Shown here in pieces: positions 39,120 to 49,345 of a stretch of DNA of 64,000 bases; within the stretch, counting starts at the first letter, position 1; every line of letters starts with the position of its first letter. This stretch comes from Fremontodendron californicum (taxonomy: Eukaryota > Streptophyta > Magnoliopsida > Malvales > Malvaceae), in assembly GCA_030761205.1 (NCBI GenBank), contig JAULJL010000035.1, forward strand, positions 12,852,001 through 12,916,000, in the 5' to 3' direction. The notes beneath the pieces are model-generated. The model did no database searches. It saw nothing but the letters and a program-made list of their open reading frames with translations, and was not told the origin of the DNA. Both the position numbers and the translations under genes were made by a program.

Positions 39120-39932
39120 TCTTTTTATCTAGACCGTTATGTGGCAAGATGACTTTATGAAGATGCATGATGTATGAAAAGAAAGAAAGAAACAGTTATA
39201 TGTTATGTCAACAAACTTATGAAAAGATAAAAATACAACATATGTAAGCACTATATCATCATGGTAAACATATCAGCAAAACAAACGTGTTAGGTAAACA
39301 AAGCATCATGTTAATGATAAAAGTATAGGGTAAGAAGTGTCCCTTCATGTGTCCTAAATTCGGGTTCTCCTCTATATAAGGTTTGGATATGGCTCTATCT
39401 TAAAGTTTGGCCACTTAAGTATTGTTTATATGCTGGGTTAGGATACTTGACCAAGCTAAAAAGGTCCCCAAATTGCTCCTTAACATCATCCATGTAGGAT
39501 GAGTAAGGCACCCCGTTCCTCACCCATTACAGGCTCCAACCGGAAGGGTTCAATTAGGGTGAGAGTATTTTCCAAAGTTATGGCGGAGATTTATCATCTC
39601 TCAAAGACTTTGGTACTTTACACTCTGAAGGTGTTTCGCTAGCCGTTGCGGAGGTTTTCACCTCTCGAGGCGTAGGTACTTTACCCCCTCCTAAAAGGGA
39701 CGAGTCCGGGTATAGGACTTTATGATATGCAATGCGTCGTGTGTGCGAAGGGACATTCAAACCTTCCTTTACCCATAAATGTACAATCAAAAGTTGTTAG
39801 TACAAATAACAAAAATCAAAATAAAAAATAAAAATAAACAAATAAATACATAAATACATAGAAATTAAACACTAGAGACCAATTTTTAAAACCTAAAGTA
39901 TCACAAGACTAATCTATGACTCGACTCTCGAG
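39120..39932 (-). other. 5' leader of the Tat/Ogre-like element
   Basis: Region between the primer site and ORF1. It contains no convincing ORF; one short frame at 39578-39790 has no recognisable domain. It is expected to be untranslated leader and packaging sequence. Confidence 0.5.
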
Positions 39933-39953
39933 TTTCCCCAGTGGAGTCGCCAA
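39933..39953 (-). other. Primer-binding site of the Tat/Ogre-like element
   Basis: TTGGCGACTCCACTGGGGA on the minus strand begins 2-3 bases inside the 5' LTR. From memory this is the tRNA-Arg-type primer site used by Tat/Ogre elements. It confirms minus-strand orientation. Confidence 0.8.
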
Positions 39954-39955
39954 AC

Positions 39956-42204
39956 TGTCATAACGTGCCAAATACGAATTCAGCATGCTAGACGCAAATC
40001 AATGGAGTCGCCACTAATCATCTAATCTAGGTGTGATTAGTCACCTTTATGAATTTATCCTATTTAAAGTGATCCTAAGCTTGACTAAGGTACCTTAAAA
40101 AGAATAAGTTCTGATCTACTTGTCAGAACTAGGTTCGGGAGTACGGTTACGTGTGAGGAAGGATTAGCACCCTCACGACGCCTATCTAAAAGATAGTACC
40201 TAATTAGTCTTGTGATACTTAAAAAGTCTTAATTAACTGGTTTTGTTTATCCTATTTTCATTTTAATTATTAAAGTTAGAAATATCGGAGATTATTTTTT
40301 AGGTCTTCCTTCCATTCATTCTGGAGAAATTACTAAAAAATATTTCCTGACCTCGAGAGTATTCAAAAGAAACCATTCGTTCTATTGAAGAGGCTCCGTC
40401 GTCGGAAAAGTTAGAATTATTTAATCAAATTATTATCTTAAATTAATCTTCCAAAAATAATCCATATTTTATTAATGTTTGTTTTGAAAAATAAATTGTG
40501 ATTCTTAATATCGAAAATCATCTCTTAAAATATCCTTCCATTCATTCTGGAGAATTTTTAAGAGAATTTTTCTCACCTAGAAATTTCTTAAAAGTCATCC
40601 ATTCGCAACTTTCTTGAATTTCATCATCGAAAAAAATCTTAATTTATTCTTCAATTTAAATTATCGGAAAAAAATTTGAATTTATTCTTCAATTTTAATT
40701 AAGCATTTATTATGAAAAATCAATTTAAGAAAAAAGATTTTGAAAATTAATTATTCTTAAAATAATAAATTTTTGATTTTTTGTTGGTATTGAAATTAAT
40801 CTCTTAAAATATCCTTCCATTCATTCTGGAGAATTTTTAAGAGAAATTTCTCACCTAGAAATTTCTCAGAAATTAACCATTCGTAATTTCTTTGAATTTC
40901 ATCATTGAAAAAAATCTTAATTTATTTATTTAAAAATAACTATTCTTCAATTAAATTAATCTAATCTAAAAAATAAATAATTATTAATGTTAAAAATATT
41001 CAATTATTAATATACACTAAATATATAAAATATATAATATAATATAATATGATAATAATTGTTTTTTTCTAAAAAAAATATATGGTTAGTAAAATAATAA
41101 ATAATAATAATAATAACAATATACAAATTATAATAATATAATATAAAATATAAAACCTGCAAAAAAAAACTAAAATAAACTATTAGTAAATAAATAATAA
41201 GTAATAAATTAAAATCAAATAAAACAAAAATCTAATAAAACAAAATACAAGTAAGACAAAAAAAATAAAAATAAATAACATATGAAACGTAGAAGCAAAA
41301 CACAAAACAAAACAAAGGATGAATGAAGTAACATACAAAACAGCAGGGGGAGGGGCCAGCCCAGGCGCGGGCCGTGCGGGCCGCACGCGGGCCTGCTGGC
41401 CCGGGCCCCTGCTGCCTCTTAAATTTTTTTTTTGTTGTTATGTTTTACCTTTTTCACCAAAAATCTTCTTTTTTCTCTCAAATTACTGAAGAATACAAAG
41501 AACACCAAACCCAAATTTTTTCAGATTCCGGTGAGATGCCGCTGCCGCCGCCGTCGGTGCCGGTGGTAAAAAAAAATCCGAAAAATCACCAAAAATTCCT
41601 TTCGATCTCCTATTTTCAAATATCAAATTAGTTTTTTCCGAATCTCTCTAGAATTTCCTAGATCTGAAATTAAAGTTCGAAACTTCACCTCCTCCGATCT
41701 ACTCCGTCGGTCGTCGAATGGCCACCAACTTTTAGTATGTGTTTCTTCTAATCAAAACACAACTTTTCTTTCTCAAGAATTTTTTCGAAATAAACTCTAA
41801 CTCTCACTTTTGAATTTTCGAATTTTTTCTCTCAAAAATATATATTTTTTTATTTCGAAAAAAAAAACCCTATAATTGTTTCTAACTCTCCTTGATTTCT
41901 GATATTTTTTTGATGTCTTTTTTGATTGTGGTGCTTGGGTTCTTTTTATAGAGAAGAGATTTAGTTCCACTAGGATTAGGAATTTCAAATTAATCTCATC
42001 TTTTAGAGTCACATTTCAATCCAAAGAGGTGGTTTGTTTCAACCAAAACTTGTTTTTTTTTTTTTTATTTTTTCATTAATTCCGAATTTCTTTGATTTTT
42101 TCTTTAATTTTCAGAATTATCCAATTTTTTTGATTTTTTGATTTTTCCTTTTTTTTTTCTTTTAATAATAAAAAATTATATCCGAATAAAATCCGGTGTC
42201 TACA
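39956..42204 (-). repeat. 5' LTR of the Tat/Ogre-like element
   Basis: 2249 bp, colinear with the LTR at 28382. The minus-strand TATAAAAAG at 41950-41942 is the likely promoter of this element's transcript. The GC-rich patch near 41345-41410 carries extra GGCC-rich bases compared with the left LTR. Confidence 0.92.
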
Positions 42205-42714
42205 CATATCATATGGTGACTTCTGATCCAAAATTTTCAAAATTTTTTAAAAACCATGAACGGAACCCTTGATGTTTTTTATGATAAATAATTTTGAAAT
42301 AATTTTTTTTATCAGTATTCAAATAAAAAAACCTTTTCATCATCTCTAACTTGATTAAAAGAAACAATCTTTTACTACAATAAGCTTTATCATCATGCCA
42401 ACCTTACCTTTTCTAAAACAAACTTTATCTACTCCCAAAAAGGTATAAAAAGGAGTAGTAATGAATTTAAAAGGTATATATTCCCAAAGCGGATCAACCA
42501 TTAAGCTAAAAGTTTGGGTGCACAATTTAAATTGAATTATTATCACGTTTTATCAACACAAATTTTAAAATTTTACTAGAGAGTTTACATACTTTATCAT
42601 GTATGATCTGTTTAACTTAATATTTTAATTTTAGTCTATTAAGCTCGTGGGTTTGGTACGATTTGGGTTGGACATTAGATAAAAAAAATAATAATTTAAG
42701 TCTAGACTTGTCCT

Positions 42715-43226
42715 AATTAGGAATGTTCAAAATGGTCGATTCGGTTATTAATCGAACAAAAATTTCATTAACTGAATTAACCAATTTTTTATTTATCTTA
42801 ACCATTAACTGAACCACATAGGAAGAGATGTAAATTAACCAAACCGAAATTATTTTGATTAATTCGATCGATTTTTAATTAACTGAAATAAATATCAAAT
42901 TTATTTTACAACCTATTTTTAATACATGATTTTATATATTCAACCAAAATGTCAAAGCAAATTAATTATACCCCATCCATAATAATATATCCAACCAACC
43001 AAAATCCAAAAGCAAAACATAATAAAACTATATGGTTAGTGTATTTTGGTTAATATGGTTAATTCGATTATTTTCACTTAACCGAATTGAATTAGCCTAT
43101 AACAAAAATTCATCAAAATCCTCTACCAATAACCGAACCAAATTTTTTTTTGGTTAACCGATTAATCAAACCGAATTAGATTTTGATCAGTTAATTCGAT
43201 TAAAACCGAATAATGAACACCCTAAT
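42715..43226. mobile_element. Probable hAT-type MITE
   Basis: About 512 bp, with inverted ends ATTAGGAATGTTCAAAATGG and GAACACCCTAAT, and many AACCGAATTAA motifs in both orientations. The flanks CTTGTCCT (42707-42714) and CTTGACCC (43227-43234) match at 6 of 8. The young retrotransposon at 43236 landed right beside its right edge. Confidence 0.6.
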
Positions 43227-43439
43227 CTTGACCCATGATGCACCCAAAAGAGTGTATCTTATTTAACCTTGCACTAAAAAGATCAATTGTAAGTATAGTA
43301 GTTAGCAAGGGTCGAGTCCTCAGGGATTGGGTTTTAGTTTATAAGTTGATAGTTTAAAACTTAAATTCAAGAACAATAAAAGAAAAGGGGTTTTTGAAAT
43401 CAGATTTAAACTAAAGTAAATAATAAGAATAATATGTAA

Positions 43440-43590
43440 GGCGGTATAACCAGCCAATAAAAATATATATACTAAATTAGGCGGTATAACCAGCCAATAA
43501 AAATATATATACTAAATTAGGCGGTATAACCAGCCAATAAAAATAAAACAAAGTTAATATACAAATTAGGCGGTGTAACCAGCCAATAAA
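43440..43590. repeat. 40-bp tandem repeat in LTR, four units
   Basis: GGCGGTATAACCAGCCAAT (GGCGGTGTAACC in the last unit) recurs at about 43441, 43480, 43520 and 43568. The same array occurs in the other LTR at 50623-50773. Confidence 0.9.
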
Positions 43591-44580
43591 AATAAATATA
43601 CTTTTAAAAATAAGCAAACTAGAAAAGTAAGAAAACAAGTAAGTAAGAAGAATCAAATATGAAAAATATGGTTAAGGTTTCATTCTCCACCACTAGACAT
43701 CATTAAGAATCAATTTCAGATCTATCAATATCAACCAACTATCAAAGTTAACAACCGTAGATAACAACAAGCTCTGTTACCCCAATCTTTCCTTAGTTTG
43801 TCGTTAAATAGAACAAGCTCTCTATTTAATCTCAAACCATTAAACAACCTAGAATAAGCTCTCTAAATTCAATTTAATGGCAGCTTTATGATGAGAAAGA
43901 TAGGTTGATCTAAGCAACAAACACATAAGCTCGGATTGTTCAACTTAGGTTATGTTCCACTTTGCAATTATTGAAAACTTGACCATAATCATTAATCACA
44001 AATTGCCACTTATGAATAGGAAATCAAGACAATTACACGGATCAAGACTCCTAAACTAGCAATAGATAATTATCAAGATCTATCTAGTTGTACACCTAAA
44101 TAAATCTAGACAACATCATGAACAATTCTTGTAGAAGAACATAAGCAACTTTGATAGAGAATTAATGATAGATAGAATCTGAAAATCAATCACAAAACAT
44201 GTCTAGGGCTTTGAAATCACCCTTAACCAAATAGAAGTTTAGCCTAGCATAGGCATTATAAACATAAAATTAAATAGAATCTAAGAAGAAAATAAAAGAA
44301 AGAAAGAAGAAGAAGAAGAATATTAATTATCCAACCTCTTGCTCTTTCTAAAGAAAAACAAAACTAGAGAAAAGAAAGAAGAAGAAAACTTAGAGAATTT
44401 TATTACAATGGCTAATATCCTACCTATGTACAATATGATCCCTTACAATCATCCAAGGCCCTCTATTTATACACATTTTGGAGGGCTAAATGACAAGAGA
44501 CAAGCTTTACAAATTTCAAAGGTAGGTATAATAGGTGGGTGCATTTTCTAACAATTTTCGTCATACATGACGATTTTGAT

Positions 44581-44942
44581 CAGCCAACTTGATGGTCGAT
44601 TTTGTCAATTTTGCAGGCCTTATCTGATCACATGGTCTTCTAGAAAAAGGTTCCCCTATCAGTTACGGATCCATAGCCGTTGGAATCAGCTCATTTGCTG
44701 ATGTGGATAAGCAGATATGGGCAAAATACGAAAACATGTCAGCACAGACGTCATTGCACATCAGCCAACTTGATGGTCGATTTCGTCAATATTAGAGGCC
44801 TGATCTGATCATATGGTCTTCTAGACAAAGGTTCCCGTATCAGTTACGGATCCATAGCCATTGGAATCAGCTCATTTTCTGATGTGGATAAGCAGATATG
44901 GGCAAAATACGAAAACAGGTCAGCACAGACGTCATTGCACAT
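44581..44942. repeat. 181-bp tandem duplication in LTR
   Basis: CAGCCAACTTGATGG starts at 44581, 44762 and, as a partial third copy, 44943. Each full unit includes TATCAGTTACGGATCC and GATGTGGATAAGCAG. On the minus strand it lies upstream of the TATA box, where duplicated enhancer-like segments are common in LTRs. It is also present in the LTR at 50419-52478. Confidence 0.9.
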
Positions 44943-45295
44943 CAGCCAACTTGATGGTTGATTTCGCTAGGGAAAACGACTCCGTTTCAAGAAGTATAAA
45001 ACATGAAAAAGATAGATATGCCTCTTAGCTTTGCACGGCTACAAATTTCAGCCTTATTGCTTCAGTGAAACTCCAGATATAACTGATATGGCAAAATGTG
45101 TCGGAACTGGAACTGAACTGGATTTGCCCTTAATTCTAGTAATCTGAAATCACTCAAAGAAACTTGTGAAAAACACCAAATTACATAAAAATATAAAAGA
45201 TCATAAACACAATTAGACTAAACAATAATAACTCGTATTTGACACAAAACAATAATAAAACATAACTAAAAACTATATAATTATACGAGTTATCA

Positions 45296-45308
45296 CACCC
45301 CCACACTT
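45296..45308 (-). other. Polypurine tract of the cargo element
   Basis: AAGTGTGGGGGTG on the minus strand directly precedes the LTR start TGATAACTCG. This form is typical of Athila-like elements. Confidence 0.85.
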
Positions 45309-47035
45309 AGATTGTTGCTAGTCCCTAGCAACGACTCAATAAAAATAAAATAAGAAAATCTAATCTAATCCACTTTCGTAGAAAATCACGGTGGCACTTA
45401 GCATGTGACACAAGCCTTTAAACCCCTAGGTGTCCCTAGTGGACGAGTTTAGTCTCGTGAGGGTTTACTAGAACGATACCCACAAACATTGAAAAATTAA
45501 AATATAAATAAACTTCATATAAATAAACTACATATACTAAAAATATTTACTCCTAATCCTTTCAATACAAATTAGAGACAATATTTGAACAAGTCTTATA
45601 AACTAATCAATAGCTTAAAAAATTTCACAAAAAATCATGCTTGAATGTAAATTGTTTGAGTTAAGCCAATATTAACATAACATATTTCAATCAAAATAGT
45701 GCATATTCAAACTTAATCTCAACTACTCACATGGGATACCCTCATGATTTTCACTCTTTAAAGTAGTGGTGAAGTGTTTACACTCAATCAATCTCATGAA
45801 AACAGTTCTACCATATTCTTGCTTGTCTACCTATTCTCCACTATTTAGATCATACAACTTCATGAATCAAGAGGTCTTTAATCGAGGTTGTAATGGGGCC
45901 AAGGGGTTTGTAATGTGGTTGAATAACAAAAGGATAAAGATTTCAAAAAGGCTCCAAAGAGTTCATAAAGTTTAGAGACATAATAAGATCATACAAAGAA
46001 ACTTCTCAAAACTCTTTACAAGTACATAGTCACCTAGGCCGAATATTCATGTTGGGCCTTTTCTTCATTCTAAACAACTTTGTAACATCTTTTTCTTTTT
46101 CCCAAAATTCAAGAGATGATTCATATTTTTTTTTGAATGTATTTGCCAGTATTCCATTTCTTTTTTTTTTTTTTTTGACTTTTCTTTTCTTTCCCCCCCA
46201 CACTTATTTCTTGTTTCTAACCCAAATTTTCAACTAAAAATATCCCTTGTTTTTTGCAATATGTCTCAAAATATATAATCCATCTTTAGAACAAGGGTAA
46301 GGATATAAGTATATTTAGGCTAGGTGTAAGTTGTGGTTACCAATAAAACAGCATATTTAATGTAGGCTCAAATTGGCTCACTAGGGGTGTGTTCTCTTGG
46401 AACATCAATAAGGGATGGCTGTTTGGCCCTGGCTAAAAATCCTAATGCCTCTATCATATTCATGTTGTCACACGCATCAATATAGTTTCAACAAGGTCTA
46501 AAGCAAGTTCTAGAGAATCATGTAATCATAAGAGCACTCAAGAAAGAAATTAGATTGATTTATATAATGCATCAATCATTATAGGCTCAAAAACTCACAA
46601 GGATGATTATACAAGTCAGATTAAGTCTAAACATGCTTCTTTCTCAATCAACATATCATATTAACATTGGCTCATAAAAATTAGTATCAAGCTTAATTCT
46701 CATGAAAATCTTCTCACTAATAAATCTGTTTTAGACTTATGCAATTCATATCTCATCATAGTATTGAAAAGGAACTAAAACACACTAAAAATAATAATAA
46801 AGACTCATAAAAAAAATAGTAGACAAAAATAAAAGAAATCCTAAATCCTTCCCCCCACACTTAATTCTTATATTGTCCTCAATGTAAGTCTATTAACTCA
46901 AATGAAAGAATCATGTGTAAGAGAAAAGAACTAATAACATAAGAATAGGAAAAGCTAAGACTCAAAACAAAACAAACTCATGCAACCTGAATAATCTTAA
47001 AATACTAAACAAAAATTAACAAGTAAACATAAAAA
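45309..47035 (-). other. 3' noncoding part of the cargo element
   Basis: It is colinear with 61806-63500 of the second family member, including CTAGGTGTCCCTAGTG and ACTCTTTAAAGTAGTGG. No ORF with a recognisable domain occurs on either strand. Confidence 0.7.
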
Positions 47036-47403
47036 GATTAAAATCAAACTGACAAGGTGTGTCTCAAGTCTCCCTTACTCAGACCTTGTTCAGAATGAAT
47101 ACTTCTAAATTGCTTAAAACACAACAAACTATTTTTTTTTTTTGAAAAGAAGAAATCAAACTGACAAGATATGTCTCAAGTCTCCCTTACTCAGACCTTG
47201 TTCAGAATGAATACTTCTAAATGGCTTAAAACACAACATTTTTTTTTTTTTTTAAATTAGCAAAATATGTCCCTTACCCCCTACTAAAATATGACATTGT
47301 CCCCAATGTCAAATTTTAAAGGTAGAATTTAGGAGATATTACCTGCAGAGATTGCTAACCACTTATTATAACTGAGACACAACAAGCAAAATGTTAGATA
47401 ATG
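47036..47403 (-). repeat. Left end of the cargo with a 112-bp tandem duplication
   Basis: AAATCAAACTGACAAG starts at 47041 and 47153, each copy including TCTCAAGTCTCCCTTACTCA and AATACTTCTAAAT. This begins the stretch that is absent from the related element at 60-64 kb. It lies downstream of the LOG stop and is probably 3'UTR of the captured transcript. Confidence 0.7.
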
Positions 47404-48051
47404 TCACAAAGACAAAGTGCAATCCACTCCTTGCTCGTCCATATCTCTTTTTCTTTTTCCGAGCGTTTGCGAAACAACCGTAGCAGATAAATACTCATAA
47501 GCTTGGAGCTTTTTGAGTAAATCTTCAATGGTTGTAGCAGAAATTATGGTTCTCCTTGCCTCTGAAAACATGAATCCATTATCCACAGCATTATCTAAAT
47601 ATGAAAGCAAATTACTAAAATAACCATTAATATTAAGCAAACCAATGGGTTTCTTATTTGTGACCAAAGATGACCAAGAAGCCACGCAAGCTATTTCTTC
47701 CAATGTACCCAGACCTCCTGGTAAAGCAATGAATGCATCGGCAGAATGGTACATGATTGTTATCCGTTCAGGGACACTCCAGACTTGTATTTCCTTACCC
47801 ACGGTAGGTCCACAAAAACTTGTGAATAGTTTTGGCACGATTCCTAGAACTGGACTTCCTCCGGCGTGTGCTGCTGTAGCGACTGCTCCCATTAAACCCG
47901 TACTACCGCCTCCATAAATCAACTGGATCTTTTGTTGGGCAAGTATTACTCCAACTCTTATGGCTTCATCAGCGAATATGTTATTTTTCCCTGGATAAGC
48001 ACCTCCAAAGACACAAATTTTTTTAATGCATTGGGACGAAGTACTTTCCAT
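47404..48051 (-). CDS. LOG-type cytokinin riboside 5'-monophosphate phosphoribohydrolase, captured copy
   Basis: LONELY GUY enzymes release active cytokinin bases from cytokinin nucleotides in one step, in cytosol and nucleus. This intact 215-residue, intronless frame has the family's Rossmann-like fold markers: the GGGSTGLMG loop (47-55) and the signature PGGLGTLEE (111-119, PGGxGTxxE) with Glu119. Arg96 of VPERITIM stands where the catalytic Arg of the usual RKAxM segment lies. KPIGLLNINGYFSNLLSYLD is also typical. It differs from ordinary plant LOGs in the N-terminal loop (FGGAYPG rather than a CGSSxG form) and has a Lys/Arg-rich C-terminal tail, so it is a divergent member. Plant LOG genes normally have several introns; their absence fits capture as RNA into the surrounding retrotransposon. 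On the minus strand, CTCTTTCAG (splice-acceptor-like) lies 16 bases before the ATG and TATATAT at about 48092-48099. Activity is unproven, but all key residues I can identify are kept. Confidence 0.9.
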   Translation of the reverse strand: MESTSSQCIKKICVFGGAYPGKNNIFADEAIRVGVILAQQKIQLIYGGGSTGLMGAVATAAHAGGSPVLGIVPKLFTSFCGPTVGKEIQVWSVPERITIMYHSADAFIALPGGLGTLEEIACVASWSSLVTNKKPIGLLNINGYFSNLLSYLDNAVDNGFMFSEARRTIISATTIEDLLKKLQAYEYLSATVVSQTLGKRKRDMDEQGVDCTLSL

Positions 48052-48409
48052 TTTTTTTTTCGATGCCTGAAAGAGAATGAGTACATGGTGTAATATATAG
48101 AGGACTGAGTAGTGAATCAGACAAGAGTAATAATGTCGCCGAAAGTGTATCTGACCTGTCAGAAGAAAATGTTAACCTAACAAAAGATTTTTGCGTGATT
48201 TCAGGAAGAAAATCAAAAAGAGAAGAAAAAATCAACCGTAAAAGACAAAAAAAAAAACGAGAATAATTACACAAATCGAACAACACGTAAATTAAACCAA
48301 AATAAAGTTATTGCAAATCAAACCAAAAACTGAGAAGTCATTTATTGTAGTTGTGATTGTGGCTCACATCTTCCTCTGGTTTTACGTCTAGAAACGGCTT
48401 AAACGCCTT
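48052..48409 (-). promoter_or_regulatory. Spacer between the two cargo ORFs: possible promoter or splice region for LOG
   Basis: Read toward LOG, this spacer contains TTGTTAG and CTGACAG acceptor-like sites, a TATATAT box (about 48099-48092) some 40 bases before the start codon, and CTCTTTCAG immediately upstream of it. These could supply a separate LOG mRNA by splicing or by an internal promoter. No ORF with a recognisable domain lies here. Confidence 0.4.
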
Positions 48410-48946
48410 CTATGAGTCGAGGATATGCTTCCCATCCAGTTTTCTTACAAGCTGGCAAACAGGGTCTTTTAACATCAGATTCCCAAGATGTTGCCATTCC
48501 CTTTGGAATTGCGGCCATAAATCAAGAATTTCTCTTTGTACGTCTCCACTAGGATACGTCTCAAGAGAAAGTTGGATATTACCCAAATTCTCCTTACTCA
48601 GTCCATCCTTAATGAATTCAATTTTATCATCTCGATTAGAGGACGGAATCCCAATAGAACGACATTTACCGTTACACGTCTATCGTGCACATTTGTGGCA
48701 ATTTGAACTCATGCGCTTTGCTCGTCGCTTCTTTGCAAAAGTGCTTCTACCTGTACCTGGTAAATGCAAAACAGGAAGATATTCATCTTCACGTACCTTG
48801 GCTTCAATTATCCAACGTATGTCTCCAGGAATCCCTTTGTGCATAAGCATTCTTAATCTTTCAAATCGAACTTGGTAAAGCTTCAGTAAAATATTTCGAG
48901 GAAAATGAGGAAATCGTTTCTGCAATCTTGTGAGAATATCATCCAT
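48410..48946 (-). pseudogene. Virus-like basic cysteine-rich (nucleic-acid-binding-like) ORF with in-frame TAG
   Basis: The frame starts at 48946, encodes 88 residues, meets a TAG at 48682-48680, and then stays open for a further 89 codons to a stop at 48412-48410. The first part has an N-terminal hydrophobic/basic region, then GTGRS (64-68), a KKRRAKR cluster (72-78), and CHKC (83-86) just before the TAG; two more cysteines (CX3C) come just after it. The order glycine-arginine-serine, Arg/Lys cluster, CX2C finger recalls the small cysteine-rich nucleic-acid-binding proteins of carla-like plant RNA viruses, which affect silencing and host gene expression. That assignment is by motif only. The second half is unrecognised. 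A strong acceptor-like TTTTTTTCAG precedes the ATG. It may be a decayed endogenous viral gene, or two parts joined by stop-codon read-through. Confidence 0.5.
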
Positions 48947-49194
48947 CCTGAAAAAAAAAAGAAAAAAAATGAAAGAGAAATTGAAAGAGAAATTTATATA
49001 CAATATCAGTTTTGTGGGTAGCTGATGGAACCGACTTAAATAATCACGGAGTACCGTTATCCGCCATTTAACCGGGGTTAAAAAAAATAAAATAAAAATT
49101 ATATTTACATCTAGTTATTTTAAAAACAAGGATCAGAAAGAAAAACAACCTAAAAAGACTCAAAAAGAAAAAACTCTAAATAAAATCCTAAATT
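48947..49194 (-). other. Right end of the cargo insert
   Basis: It contains a pyrimidine-rich (minus strand) tract and TTTCAG just before the ATG at 48946. To the right, near 49195, sequence shared with the second family member resumes (ACTAAACAAATAAACATAAAAA). Confidence 0.55.
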
Positions 49195-49345
49195 ACTAAA
49201 CAAATAAACATAAAAATAAATAAATAAAAACAATAAAAAATAATAAAAGGAAAAGGAAAAGAAAGCAAATCTGAGTATGGCAGGTTGGTAATTTCTTCAT
49301 TAATTGGACTGCCTTCCCAATTAGTACTGATTTAAGTTGTCCAAC

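Larger units (their letters stand above)
28382..42204 (-). mobile_element. Complete but pol-defective Tat/Ogre-like Ty3/gypsy retrotransposon
   Basis: LTRs lie at 28382-30636 and 39956-42204; both begin TGTCATAACG and end GGTGTCTACA. The 5-bp target duplication CATAT is perfect (28377-28381, 42205-42209). On the minus strand the order is 5'LTR (right), primer site, ORF1, gag, a stub of pol, a long 3' noncoding part, polypurine tract, 3'LTR (left). An ORF ahead of gag, the primer-site type and the large size point to the Tat/Ogre group. Reverse transcriptase, RNase H and integrase are missing and the remaining frames are broken, so it must have moved with enzymes supplied in trans. The LTRs differ by 6 bp in length, with roughly eight substitutions in the first 300 bases counted by eye, so it is clearly older than the element at 43236. 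Confidence 0.93.
26610..42333. mobile_element. Palindrome-array Mutator-like element, copy 1, split by a retrotransposon
   Basis: The ends are near-identical inverted repeats: GGTTTTTTTTATTTGAATAC on the left, its complement on the right, one T different. The flanks TTATCATCG (26601-26609) and TTTTCATCA (42334-42342) match at 7 of 9, suggesting a decayed 9-bp duplication. Inside are at least eight short palindromes built on AAGTCGCCATAT / ATATGGCGACTT, for example near 26702, 26836, 26903, 27072, 28268 and the one broken at 28381/42210. Two hAT MITEs (27326, 27686) and the 13.8-kb retrotransposon are inserted in it. Without the retrotransposon it is about 1.9 kb. No transposase ORF is present. 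A second copy lies at 58652-60142 in opposite orientation. Confidence 0.8.
43236..45295 (-). repeat. 3' LTR of the cargo element
   Basis: 2060 bp, TGATGCACCC to GAGTTATCA. It contains four units of about 40 bp with GGCGGTATAACCAGCCAAT (43440-43590) and a 181-bp tandem duplication (44581-44942) plus the start of a third unit. A minus-strand TATAAATAG lies at 44471-44463. Confidence 0.95.

Noticed and set aside
44339..44551. 70-residue ORF present in both LTRs (also 51522-51734)
   Set aside because: Same sequence twice only because the LTRs are copies. It is on the strand opposite to the element and low in complexity at its start.
48357..48878. 173-residue plus-strand ORF
   Set aside because: It is antisense to the virus-like ORF frame at 48410-48946 and has no recognisable domain.
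47404..48946. The LOG and virus-like ORFs as an ordinary host gene pair
   Set aside because: Both lie on the element's strand between its gag remnant and polypurine tract, inside matched LTRs with one target duplication, and neither has introns.
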